Shown in pieces: positions 36,201 through 49,100 of a stretch of 64,000 nucleotides of DNA. Origin of the DNA: Protula sp. h YS-2021 (taxonomy: Eukaryota > Annelida > Polychaeta > Sabellida > Serpulidae). The stretch covers positions 107,657,692 to 107,721,691 of the forward strand of contig OX457024.1 of NCBI GenBank assembly GCA_949752745.1. The letters run 5' to 3'. The position numbers were made by a program, and so were the translations under genes. Within the stretch, counting starts at the first letter, position 1, and the number at the start of each line of letters is the position of its first letter. The notes below the pieces were generated by a model that did no database searches, was not told the DNA's origin, and worked only from the letters and a program-made list of their open reading frames with translations.

Positions 36201-39200
36201 ACGGCTGAAAAAAGCTCACAAAATATCCAAAAAACATAATTTAATTTTCACTTTGTCAGCGCTGAATATTTAACACACTTGTGCCGCACAGCACTGCCAG
36301 TCTTTTACTCCTTCCAGCATGATGGCCACAAAGTTACCAGTGACTTGACGGTCACCTGCCCTGTGACGTCACGCCACGTGCTTTACCTAGGGACTCGGGA
36401 GAGTCACGTGTCCCTGACAGCGTCTGACGCATGCGCTCTACGCGCTCCTTGCTCGTCAACACCGCAGGCTTCGGCTAGAGGGCGGAAAAAAGAAGAAAAA
36501 CTCACATTTTACTTTCGCCTTTAATAAAAAATTTAAAATTTATAAATTTTCAAGATGTGAGCCGATAAGCAACGAGTAGAGATAAAGACAGATAAGCGGT
36601 GTAATACACAAGTATCTCGCCTAAAAAATTGACTAATATCACCCACATATAAGCTTTTGTTGGGAAAAGAAAATCACTTTTCAATGTTGCCTTCAAAACT
36701 TAGGCAATATCTTCAATGAGGTACATTGTTCTGCAATGCGTTGAGAATGTCTGTGCCTGATTGAGGACAAGGCATTTGCAACATGACAACAACTCCTTTC
36801 AGAGATCATGAATAAGAACTGTTCGTTTATTGAATATAATCTTCTGACATACAGCAGTGAGAACAACTCTCCTTTTACTACTACGGATCTGCCGTGCTTA
36901 AGTAGCTCAAAGCCAGGTTAATCCTAGCGTGGTCAAAACCGCGCCTTCCCATGCTGCTGATTTGGTTAGGGGCCATCCATACAGTACGTACCGACAAACG
37001 TGTCAATTTTTGACAACCCCCCACTCCCCCCCCCCCGTACCCAGTGTGTATGCAGTGACCTAGACCCCTTCCCCTGTACGCACGTACGCAATATATTGTG
37101 CCATATTAAAAAAATATCAATTTATTTTAAAAACTAAAATGCCCATTAATCAGTGACCAAACTGAAAGTGTACATGCCAATATACATTAAAACGGAACCC
37201 TCCATCTCCCCCTTGTACGAAGTGCGTACGCACCGACCGTGACCCCCCCCCCCCCCCCCGCCCCTTCCCCCCTCCCCCTCTCTATGCGTACGTACTTTAT
37301 GGATGATTCCTTAGGGTTAGCTTACGCACTGTGAACCAGAAACACGAAGTTACTCTGCGCTGTTACGTCATTACGATATCGAGGATCGTACACTACGCAA
37401 ATCCTGTGAGTGTTCAAAATGCGGGCTTTACTCAGGATTAAGTTATCAATCCTCTATACTGGAGTGTGCCCGTTGGCGTGGGGGGTGGGGGCAGGGGTTT
37501 TGGGCGGGGTGGGGGGGGGGTACCTTGTAGCTCTGTTGGTAGCAGTCGTCACAGGCCCGCACGGAGCTGCCGCGCACACTTAGCGTCATTGTCGAACATT
37601 CGCTGCAGACGACCCGACCGCAACGCCGGCAGTGGTGGCGTCGGTTGAACATGCTAAACCTCTCCACATTGCAGCACTGGAAATATAAACGCTAAACCTC
37701 TCTACACCGAAGCACTGAAAATGTACGCACTTAAACCTCTCTACGTCGCAGCACTGAAAAAAAAAAAACAATTGCAAACCTCTCTAACGAAACACTGCAA
37801 ATATATGCGCTAAACCTCCCTATTTTGCAGCATAGAATATAAACACCAAACCTCTCCACATTGCATCACTGAAAACGTAAACGCTAACCCCCTCTAAATT
37901 ATAGTACTTTCTAGTGACATCCCCAGCATTTAATTTATGAACGAGGCCTATTCTCACCATACAGACGCTGGCAGCTTGATCGGGGACCCAGTCACTTCTG
38001 TCGGGCGCTTCCGCCGGCATGACGAAGACGGTTGGAAGCCCGTCCTTGACCTGCGCCTCCGGACTGCCCAGAGTGAACCTGGGAGAGCTCCTGGCCGGCA
38101 CGCTGCTCGGGTACGGCTGTGGCGGCGTCGATGCCTTCACTCCTTGATTGGAAAGCTGCCCAAATGACGACACCTAAAAAAGGTTAGCAGAGGCAATGAA
38201 AGATTGTTTCCAGCGGACGGCTAAAGGACAACGGTGTGAGATCTCCCGACCCCCCCCCCCCCCCAACACACAAACACGACATTTTAACCCCCTTGCCCCC
38301 CCCCCTCCCCACACACACACACACATACACACGACACTTTTACCCTCTTGCCTCCCCCTGAATACAAACCCATTGCCTCTCCCACCCCACCCCTCCCCCC
38401 TCCCAACACACACCTTGGGGATCCGGCTAGGGGAGGGTGTTGTTTTCGTCGCCACGGTCACGGCACCTGCCCGGCGGGTCTGCAGCGAGGACATGCTGCC
38501 CAGGGACCTGCTCGTCAGGATGCTCAGCCTCCCACCGCCAGCCACTTCCGGCTGTACGACCGGGAATTCCAGCGCCTTGCGGGCGTAAGTCACGAGCAAC
38601 TGATTGCAGTCCGCCAAGTCCAAATCCAGGGCCACTCTCCCGCCAGACGAGTCACGTGACTGCAGCCTGGCGACAGGAAACGGGGCGCTGATTGGTCCGC
38701 TGTTGGTGGGAGTGTTTGGCTCGTTGCCAGACGAGTCACGTGAATGGAGCCTGGTGACAGGAAACGGGGCGCTGATTGGTCCGCTGTTGGTAGGAGTGTC
38801 TGGCTCGTTGCCACAGTCGTCCGCGGACGTGTGATGCTCCTTGTTAGGTTCATAGTTAGTTGGCGTGTTTGGTTCCGACGATTGATATTTAGCCATTTCG
38901 TCAGTGATGCACCTCAATACCTTTCTCGAGAGATCCACCTGAAAACGGAAGCACGTGTTTTCTTGTTTTCTAATTTGATAAGACTGGATGCCCTTTGCCC
39001 GAGTACACTAAAATGTGGCGGAGAAATAAGGAGATTTCTATTTCAAAGGTTGTGCATGGTTTCCTCAAATATTCAGGCTTTAAAACTGATATAAAACTTG
39101 AATCAACTGAAGTTTTCTATGTTGAAAATAATTAAAAATGTGATATTATATGTCATAAACTGAAACAGATATTGTTCGAGATGAATCTAAACAGTGTGTG

Positions 39201-42200
39201 TCTATATATATATATATATAGTATACATTGATTTCTTTATATTTTATTTTATTTATTTATTTATTTTGCTTTCACTCTGTCCACATAAATCCGCATTTTA
39301 AGGTGATCCAGTGCTAAATTACTATCTCAAAATACAATAACAATATCCACCTGATTTCCGCGCACGCCTTTCTCACAGCGAAGTCAAATACAACTTCTTT
39401 TCATACTGTTGCGGACAAGGCTGACCCCTTCCCCCCCACCCCCCCCCCCCCCTCCCACCCCCATATCGGATCGTCCGCTTTCTGTAATACGACAAATGAG
39501 TACATGCTCCTTCATACCCCCCCGCTCCCGGCATTACAAAATTTTCCACAATACAGCAAATAACACGTACCTCGAACCAGACCCGCCATTTTGTATAATA
39601 CAGCCAATAAGCACCTGTACCTTCCCACCCCGCCACCACTCATCCTCGCATCACACCCATGTGGTACAGTACATACCCCAACATACCCCAACCCCACCAA
39701 TCCCAGTATCACAACCGCCATGTGATATAAATACAAGAACGGGAAGGTACCTTCTTGCCCCAGTCCCCCCTCCCGCCCCCACCCCCAACATCCCACATCA
39801 CAACCGCCATGTGATATAAAACAAGAACGGGAAGGTACCTTCTTGCCCCAGTCCCCCCTCCCGCCCCCACCCCCAACATCCCACATCACAACCGCCATGT
39901 CATATAAATACAAGAACGGGAAGGTACCTTCATGCCCTCCCCCCTCCCCCGCCCCCACCCCCAACATCCCAGCATCACAACCGCCATGTGATATAAAACA
40001 AGAACGGGTACCTTCATGCCCCCCGCCCCCCTCCCGCCCCCACCCCCAACATCCCAGCATCACAACCGCCATGTCATATAAAACAAGAACGGGTACCTTC
40101 ATGCCCTCCCCCCTCCCCCGCCCCCACCCCCAACATCCCAGCATCACAACCGCCATGTGATATAAAACAAGAACGGGTACCTTCATGCCCCCCGCCCCCC
40201 TCCCGCCCCCACCCCCAACATCCCAGCATCACAACCGCCATGTGATATAAAACAAGAACGGGTACCTCCATGCCCCTCGCCCCCGCCCCCACCCCCAACA
40301 TCCCAGCATCACAACCGCCATGTGATACAATAATACAAGAACGGGTACCTTCATGACCTCCCCCCTCCCGCCCCCACCCCCAACATCCCAGCATCACAAC
40401 CGCCATGTCATATAAAACAAGAACGGGTACCTTCATGCACCCCCCCCCCCCCACCCCCAACATCCCAGCATCACAACCGCCATGTCATATAAATACAAGA
40501 ACGGGAAGGTACCTTCATGCCCCCCTCCCCCCTCCCGCCACCACCCCCAACATCCCAGCATCACAACCGCCATGTGATATAAATACAAGAACGGGTACCT
40601 TCATGCCCTCCCCCCTCCCCCCCCCACCCCCAACATCCCAGCATCACAACCGCCATGTGATATAAATACAAGAACGGGTACCTTCATGCCCCCGCCCCCC
40701 CCCCCACCCCCAACATCCCAGCATCACAACCACCATGTGATATAAATACAAGAACGGGTACCTTCATGCCCCCCCCCAACCATCCCACATCACAACCGCC
40801 ATGTGATATAAATACAAGAACGGGTACCTTCATGCCCCCCGCCCCCTCCCCACCCCCAACATCCCAGCATCACAACCACCATGTGATATAAATACAAGAA
40901 CGGGTACCTCCATGCCCCTCGCCCCTCCCCCGCCCCCACCCCCAACCATCCCAGCATCACAACCGCCATGTGATATAACACAAGAACGGGTACCTTCATA
41001 TTCATAATCAGCTGTTCCAGCAGCAGAACGGGTTCCGCGATCACGTGGTCATAATCTGCTTGCATATTTTGCGGCAAACAGCCCAATGCCTTACAGCCTA
41101 TATCCAGCAGCATCAAGCGCTTCATCTCGCCGTCCGCGAGAACTCCACTGAGTTTCCGCATCATAAATTCAGTCAGAATCGAAGTATTTTGTTTGTTTGC
41201 GAACTGGTCGATAAGGCTATAGCACAGCGTTTTACACTCTGCACTACTTTTTGCGTACACCTTCTCAAGGATTTTCATGGCTTCTGTGATTTCTTTCGGA
41301 CTACTTTTCTCCAAGAGAAATTTTATATGCGCTTCATCCACGAGCTGGCTGAACTCGTGATGCCCGTGAATCTCAATCCACTTCCGAGTTAGGTCATGGG
41401 CGCTGACCTTGAGCAAAAACTCGAGAATGACATCGGGAGACGATCTGGAAAGTTCTGCCACTTTCTGCCACATTTTGAGCTGCATTAATACTGAAACAGT
41501 GTGTTGTCTGATGCAGTCGGATATCCCCTCCATCCCCGCGTCGTCTTGACTCGTCTCCTCAATAAAGAACTGGTTCGAATTTGACTCGTAATGTAATTCA
41601 ATTGTCGGGCCAGTATTCAGCTGTGTATCAACGCACTGGCATATCTGCAGTACACATAAACAAAACAACGCACTGGCATATCTGCAGTACACATAAACAA
41701 AACAACGCACTGGCATATCTGCAGTACACATAAACAAAACAACGCACTGGCATATCTGCAGTACACATAAACAAAACAACGCACTGGCATATCTGCAGTA
41801 CACATAAACAAAAACAACGCACTGGAATATCTGCAGTACCCTTAAACAAAAACAAACAGTTTAACTAATCACTGAAATATGTATGTCACTGGCAAAATCT
41901 CAAATCAGGCAGTTTACAAAGTGCCTGAAAATTTCACGTAGTTTGTAAACTGTTCGGTTGGGCCAACCATCTTTTAAATTGCCTAAGTTCCAGGCACTTT
42001 TAGGCAAACTGCCAAATGTTGGAGCCTAAAAGAACCAGGTAGTTTACAAAGATGCTGAAAATGTGAACTGCTTGATTTGAAAGTCTGCCGGTAACACACA
42101 TACACAGTTCGTGAGTGAGCAAGCCTGTTCGCGAACAGTCTGACCAAGAATAAGCAAATTGTTCCAAATAAACTGATAATTTGAACAACTGCGTAAAACA

Positions 42201-43124
42201 GCAGTGATCTGGAAATACTCTAAATCGTTCGTTTCTATATTTTTTTAAAAGAGTTACAAACTATGCACCAAATTATGCACCAATCTTTGGTTAAACTATA
42301 CCTGCATATAAACTTGCATAACATCCAGTTCTTCCAATATGGCCGCTCTCATGACGTCATTTTCACCAATGGCGTGCAGATACTCCTGCAGGTGCCTGAC
42401 ACATGTGAGCGCATCCCACAATTCCAAGCAGCCAATAAGCAGACGACTTCTCGCATTGCCCTCGCACATACCCATGAGAAGTTTCCACACTAAGGCACCG
42501 CCCTCAGGTGCTTGAGAGCTTTCCTCCGCCCCTTCATGCAACTCAGTTTCACTGCCCTTGCTTTGCCTCACGTGATCCAAAATGACACCCTCTGCCGCCC
42601 TGTCTTTAAGGAACACCACCTCGGGATGGGTGCAATTTATCAAAGCAGGGCAGCCTAATAGCAAGTCGCTGAGAACACGCCACTGCTTGCCGCCGATGAG
42701 GCTGCGTAATACGTCACAGATGACGTCACGAAATAAGGCGGAGTTAGGCGAAGCTAGACACAATACTGTGCTGTTAGGAATACTGTGTTTGTCCCAAATA
42801 TCTTCCAAAAATTGAGTATCACATTGGTTTGAGCTGCTGATGGTTGAACACAAGGGTAACACGTGACTGGTCACGTGTGTCCACAAAGCCGGACACGTGC
42901 TCTCCGTCACGCTTCTGACCTTGGCAAGGTCCGAAGCAGACGACGGAATGCTCGAGTTGAACAGAATAGCAAGGTTGGCGAGGACATGGGACTGGCTGTG
43001 CAGGTAGGACTCTACAGCCGGCGTGAGGCTGTAGGCTGAAAAATATATGCAACTAGAGCGGTTGTTTCCACATCAATGAGTACAGGTAGTTCATTGTAAA
43101 ATACACTCATTTCTATTACAACAA

Positions 43125-43163
<39 letters not shown>

Positions 43164-46100
43164 ACACTTTTGTCATGTTATCGTAACTTACCGGGTTTCC
43201 GAAGCTCAGTTCTCCTGCTGCATTTCAAAACACTGGCATCAAACCTCAACATTCCTGTTGAAAAAAGAACCATGAAATCGCTGATCTGGTGTAGGATCTA
43301 CACCAACATTCTCACTCGGCCACTGCCTTTATTTTCGCCAACTTATTTATCATTACATTTAAAAAAATATTCAATAACTGAAGTACATATTAGTTGATGA
43401 AGAGAATGGAATATGAGGTGCCTTGTTGTCCACGCGTTGATGACTTGCTTGGCAGACTTAGGCAGATGACGGAACTAACCTCCTAATTTTATAAGAAATA
43501 TCCCAATATTACCAGTACTCGTTTAGTCGAAGCATTACCATACCAATATCTTTTACTTTGTTACTTTAGCTGCTACAGTTAGGTTATTGTATGCATGTGA
43601 TGCGTTTTTTTTTTTTTTTTTGTATTCGTCCAACATATATATGTACTCATATTTCATTGCAAAAAAAAAAAAACCGCTTCTCTCTCTCTCTCTCTCTCCA
43701 TCCCCTCCCTTGTTATCTCTCCCTCCCTTTCCCTCCATGCCTCTTTCTTTCCCTCTCTCCACCCCACCCTCTCCGTGCATTTTTCATAATCAGCCCTCCC
43801 CCCTCCCCACACACCTGTATGTCACTATTTACATTACAATAGAGACCACACCTGAAAAAGAAGCCCTTCTTCGCGTCATCCCATCCCCATATGGCGCGGA
43901 ATGCACGCTGTCCCCGGATGACGCGGAATGCACACTGCCCCCGGATGACGCGGAATGCACGCTGTCCACCTCGCTGAGCCTCACACACACGGCGAGGTGT
44001 CCTTCCTCATAATCACCATAACCCGATTCCATTCCCTGCAAATATAAATGCTCAAAAAGAAGTCCAGAAACAAAGCCCCTTGTGTTCCTACATTTTTATA
44101 TGTTTTAATTACCTAAACGCGTTTCTTGCATTATAATTAGGAATTTTGGCTGATGAATTATTGTGATAAAATCAATCAATCAATCAATAATCAATCACCA
44201 TTCTGATCAAGACATCTTAATTTAAATTGTTGACGCAAGTCTTAAATTTCAGTTTTAAAAATACCATGATTCGTTTCAAACAATCTGGGTACCTTAATTT
44301 CGAGTGCGCAACTTTGTCGCTTCCGGTGGTGCGCAAGCAACTCCGGATAGAAAACTTGAACCTGTAACAAAATGTAACCAAACAATTAAATAAATGTGCG
44401 CTGTCATGAAAAGCATTCCGCCTGGAACTAAATACTACAGGGTTCATAGCAAAAACCAGACGTCAAATTCCAGGATTTTCAAGGACATATGGAGGTAAAA
44501 TTCAAGGTTTTTCAAGGATATTTGCAGGTCAAATTCCAGGATTTTCAAGGATATTTTAAAATGAAATTCCAGGATTTTAAAGAATTTTTCAAGAACTTAA
44601 AAACATTTTAAATTCAAGAATGTCGTTTATTTGTACTTCTAAACCAAATCATTTGATCATCTATTTGCACGTTATATTTTTAAATCATACATACAGGAAA
44701 AATTGATATACTGTATTTCATAAATTAGAAAAAAAATAATTAGGAATTCCGGATCCCAGGACTTTCAAGGATTTTTTTGTTAGATTCCAGGATTTTCCAG
44801 GATTATGGAAGGATTTTGCCGAATTCGAGGGATTTTCCAGGATTTCAAGGATCGCTCTGAACCCTGTACTAGTTTTGAATTAATTAGTTAACTACGTAAA
44901 ATATTTGCAAATCTTATTTCAATCAACAAATATTAGCAGATTTATTTTCAAATATAACGAAACTTGTTCCCCCAAATGTGAGGTAAATTTATACAGTAAC
45001 ATTCAGGAAGTACCTTGAAGAAAGGAGGATGAGTATCGACATCAGTACCAATACTCTGTGCGAAGTACCGGGCGTCTTCGCTGGACACTAGAGGGCAGTA
45101 CAGCGACCAGGGGTCCTTGCCTCCTGACAGTTATCCAAAGATAAAAAAATCTTTAAAATATGCAGTGATTAAAAAATAAAATAACACTGAACATAACCAG
45201 AAGAATGCAACGTTTAAAACCTATGCACTGAAACAAATATATTGATGTTCCTCAATGCTTTGGTTTCTAAACAGAAAACGATACTTGTCTTAACACGGTA
45301 AAATAGTGTTTTTTTTTTTCACTTCTCCATCCGTATTTTGTTATTGACTACCGTTTTAACAGAGGCTTACCTGCTCGCTGTGAAGTACGACTATTTTCAC
45401 TCAACACCATCCGCCTCAGATCTCCCAAACTGAATGCGAAAGAAGCAAAAATTACTCCGCCATACGACAAAAAATGTAGTACCTCCAAGGTTATTTATAT
45501 ACAATTATGGTGAGGTGACTGCCGACTGTTTTACAAACATTTTATACATAAAACATTTCCAACATGTTAATCTGGACCCAAGTTCTTAAACATTTTAGAA
45601 TAACATTCATAAATAATAAGAATACGATTCCCGTTTTAGCCTCGACACACTCGTTCTAATTTTCTTTTCTTTTTTTTTTTTTTTTTTTTTTTTTTGGCAT
45701 TTAATTGTCGTACAAGACACAGAACATTTTGAAACTGTACTGATATACTTTAAATATCGCGGTACTTGGAGTAGCACGGTACTGATGTTCTTCAAATACT
45801 GCGTTACGAACAGTATCACAGTACTGATATACTCAAAATACTGTGGTACTTAGAGTATCATCATCTATAACTAGGGTTCACAATCGAAGTCCGACCGAAC
45901 GGGTCCCGATCGAAGATACTGAGCCCTAAACCGAAATTTCGGGTGTTTCGGTTGTTTTTAGCCCCATTTGAGTTTCCACGGAAAAAAATGCACGGTATAT
46001 GTTCAGGAATAACATGCACCTTGTGTAATCACGGTCTCAATTATTCGGTGCCTGGGGTAAAACAAATCATATTGCTTGCTACAACAGGAGTTACGCATAA

Positions 46101-49100
46101 CAAGTGTAACATGCCGTGACATTCATTTGGTGTTTTAGAGTTTGGTTGGGCTTCTGTTAAAAAAAAACATTCTGAATAAAAAGCAGAAATTTATGTTCAG
46201 CGACGGTAAATTTAAAGATTATCCCATCCAAGCACATAACTGGGGGGAGGGGGGAGGGAGGTAGCCAGGTGGGGGTGGGACTGTACCTGGGAAATCTCGT
46301 GCCCCTCGAGCCCCAACCGAACAAACAAAAATGCGAGCCCCGAACCGAACATTTCCGCGAACCTTAGTTATAACCCTACACTAGGCGAAGGTACCTGACT
46401 AGACCAAGCTGTCCCACGCGGTAACAGTACTTCTGTAGCAGAAAGCTAAATCTCTCGTCGCTTACGCCTCTCATGAAACGTCTCAGCTCGTGCGGGCAAT
46501 TCTTCAACAAGGCCAAGAAAATGTGTGGTTATCATCACGAATAATTTATCGAATACTTAATTTTTGGTGGTTCTTAATGAAGGAAATTTGTCCCAGGTTT
46601 TTCTTTCAAGACTTCGAGGGATGAAGCAAGTATGGGTGCACCCCCCCCCCCCTCCTCCAGCGCACTCACCGGGCGCACCTCCCCCCCCCCCCCCCCACCC
46701 GGCAATGATCTTATTTGGAGTCCCCGGCCTTGCTAACGAATGGGGCACACCCCCCCAATCCCGCACTTACCTAACAAAGGGCGTAAATGAGTGGGGCGTA
46801 CCCTCCCCCCTTCCTCCCGCACTCACCCAATTCCCTGGCCTTGATCACGAATGGAACACACTCTCCCCTCTCCCGGTCCTTACTCGGGACCCCGGCCTTG
46901 TTATCGAATGGGGCGCACCACCCCGTCCCCCCCCCCCCCGCAACCCCCGCAACCCCCGCAATGACCTTACTCTGGGCCCCGCCTTGTTAACAAATGGGCT
47001 ACTTTCCCCTTTTATTTTTTATGTTTAACGAGTATTCACATCCGCTTATAAACAGGTCAAATTGACAAACTAAGTCTGTATGCTATTGACGCATGGATAC
47101 TGATCCAGGCCCGGTGGTCTCACCTTGACTATAAAGCACACGGTATGCAACAGCAACAGCTGCAGTAGGTTGCCATGGAAACACAGCTTGTCAATGCCAG
47201 TGGTTAATATTGACAAATCAGCGTCGCGGAGCCTCGTTGTGAGCCTGGTCACGTGAGCATACCGTGGACCGGAGACAAAACACTGCACGTCATCTCTGGT
47301 GATTTTCCACGGATGCGCATGTCTTTTAGAAGAGCATTCTGGAAAAGAAACAGAGTACATAAAATGTGACTCTACGTGACCTTTTCACCTTTTGTAAATA
47401 AAGAAACAATTTTTGTTCATTTTATTCAACGACAATTTTTTTTTTCAAAAATGTACAATAAGTAATAAAATACAATATGTAAATATGTAGACAAGTGAAA
47501 GTATACCTCTCAGCTCGTGCAACCATAGCAACAGAATACCATGGATACTCGTAAATCCAGAGATCACACTGCGCGGTCTTTTCTCATTTAAGACGACGAG
47601 ACCTTGGTTATCTGAGAGCGGCGGCGTGTCTGAAAGGACAGTGTGCAAAATGCACAGAAATGAATGCCACCAGCACACAATGACATGTTTGATCTGACCT
47701 CTACGGAAACCCAACGATACATTACAGCACTTGTCAACTGATCTGATCAAGTTTTCTTATTATCTGATTTTGTTGATTTTGACTTCCAGTTCACAAAATG
47801 TATTTGTCCCGTTGTAAGAACTGACACTTATTCTGATGCTCTTGTCAATCTAAAATATTTGGCTTAATGAGCGTCATGGTCATAAAGTACCACTGGATTC
47901 AGAGCACAACACTGCCCCTCCCCCCCCCCCCTCCACACACACCGTTAAAAAAAAAATAGATAACAGCAAAAAGTATTTGGTTTCTTTTTTGGATAGGTTG
48001 GATGATGGTGTATTCCATGGTCTGTTTCCCCCTCTCCGGAAGGGCGTGCTGTTAACTTTCCTGGTGTGCATCAGAGCATATTGTGACTGTTCCTGGTGTG
48101 GATTGGAATAGAATGGTTTACTATGACTGTACATGGTGTGGATCGGACTAGATGGGGGGCGTATTGTAACCCGTACGTGGTGTAGACTGTAGCAGAAGAG
48201 CATACTGTGACCGTACCTGGTGCAGACAGGAGGAGAGGAGAGCGCATTGTGACCGTACCTGGTGTGGACTGGAACGGAAGCTTCGGGCAGCAGTTGTGTA
48301 GCAGAACATCCGTCAGCTCTATCCCAAGCTCACTGACAACCTTCTCTATTCTAGAAGTAACATACATTTTGAATGTTTTTTTTCACAGCAGTGAAATACT
48401 CTCTTACATAACAGCTCCTACGTGCAGTAATTTTTCTCACAGTTTTCTTCTGTTATAATCTTGTGTTGCATGGATAATCATTCTATGGGATTTCTGGGCT
48501 GTGACATATTTCCGATTTCAATTTGTGCAAAAGTTTAAACGACTGTATAAAATAGAAAGCCTTTACAATTGAAGGGATCCAGCACCACTGGCTTCAACCA
48601 TAAACAGCTGGGTTTTTGAAAATTTGAAGTCTTACTTAGTTGGCTCTGTTTCATGTTCAAACACCATTTTCCCTATTGTGGACGTGGCGCTGACACTCAT
48701 CTGCTCAAAATACTCCATCTGACTCATCCATTCTGCCAAAGGTCAAACAAAGGTCAGGCAAAGGTCAGGCAAAGGCTAAAGCAACAGAAGCATTTAAACA
48801 GTAAAATCTGAACAACGCAACGAAAACATCGTGTTGCCTAAATTTTGAAAATCCAATTATTTTAATATGCCAAATTTCTTCAATAAAATTACACCGAAAT
48901 TAACTGAGAGATGCGATAATAGACAATAACTTGCGTTCACTGTCCGCCAAAACCTCCCGCACACGATGATCAAAGAATAACCAGATTTATTTACTGTTTT
49001 GAGTTTTTTTGTTTTTTTTTTGCACCGCCTCACCTTTGCTCTGGCCGGCTATTTCGGCGCTGAGACAGGACAGGGTTTTCATGTACTCATACAGTACTTT

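Noticed and set aside
39409..40665. Long open frames of 85-224 residues on both strands (Pro-rich one way, MAVVMLGCWGWG-type the other)
   Set aside because: They are produced by the intron 27 minisatellite. The peptides are the repeat unit translated, and the frames fall between e27 and e28.
46501..46520. Extending e20 upstream to begin ALLKNCPHEL
   Set aside because: No AG dinucleotide precedes it at a usable distance, and the shorter start fits the phase of e19.
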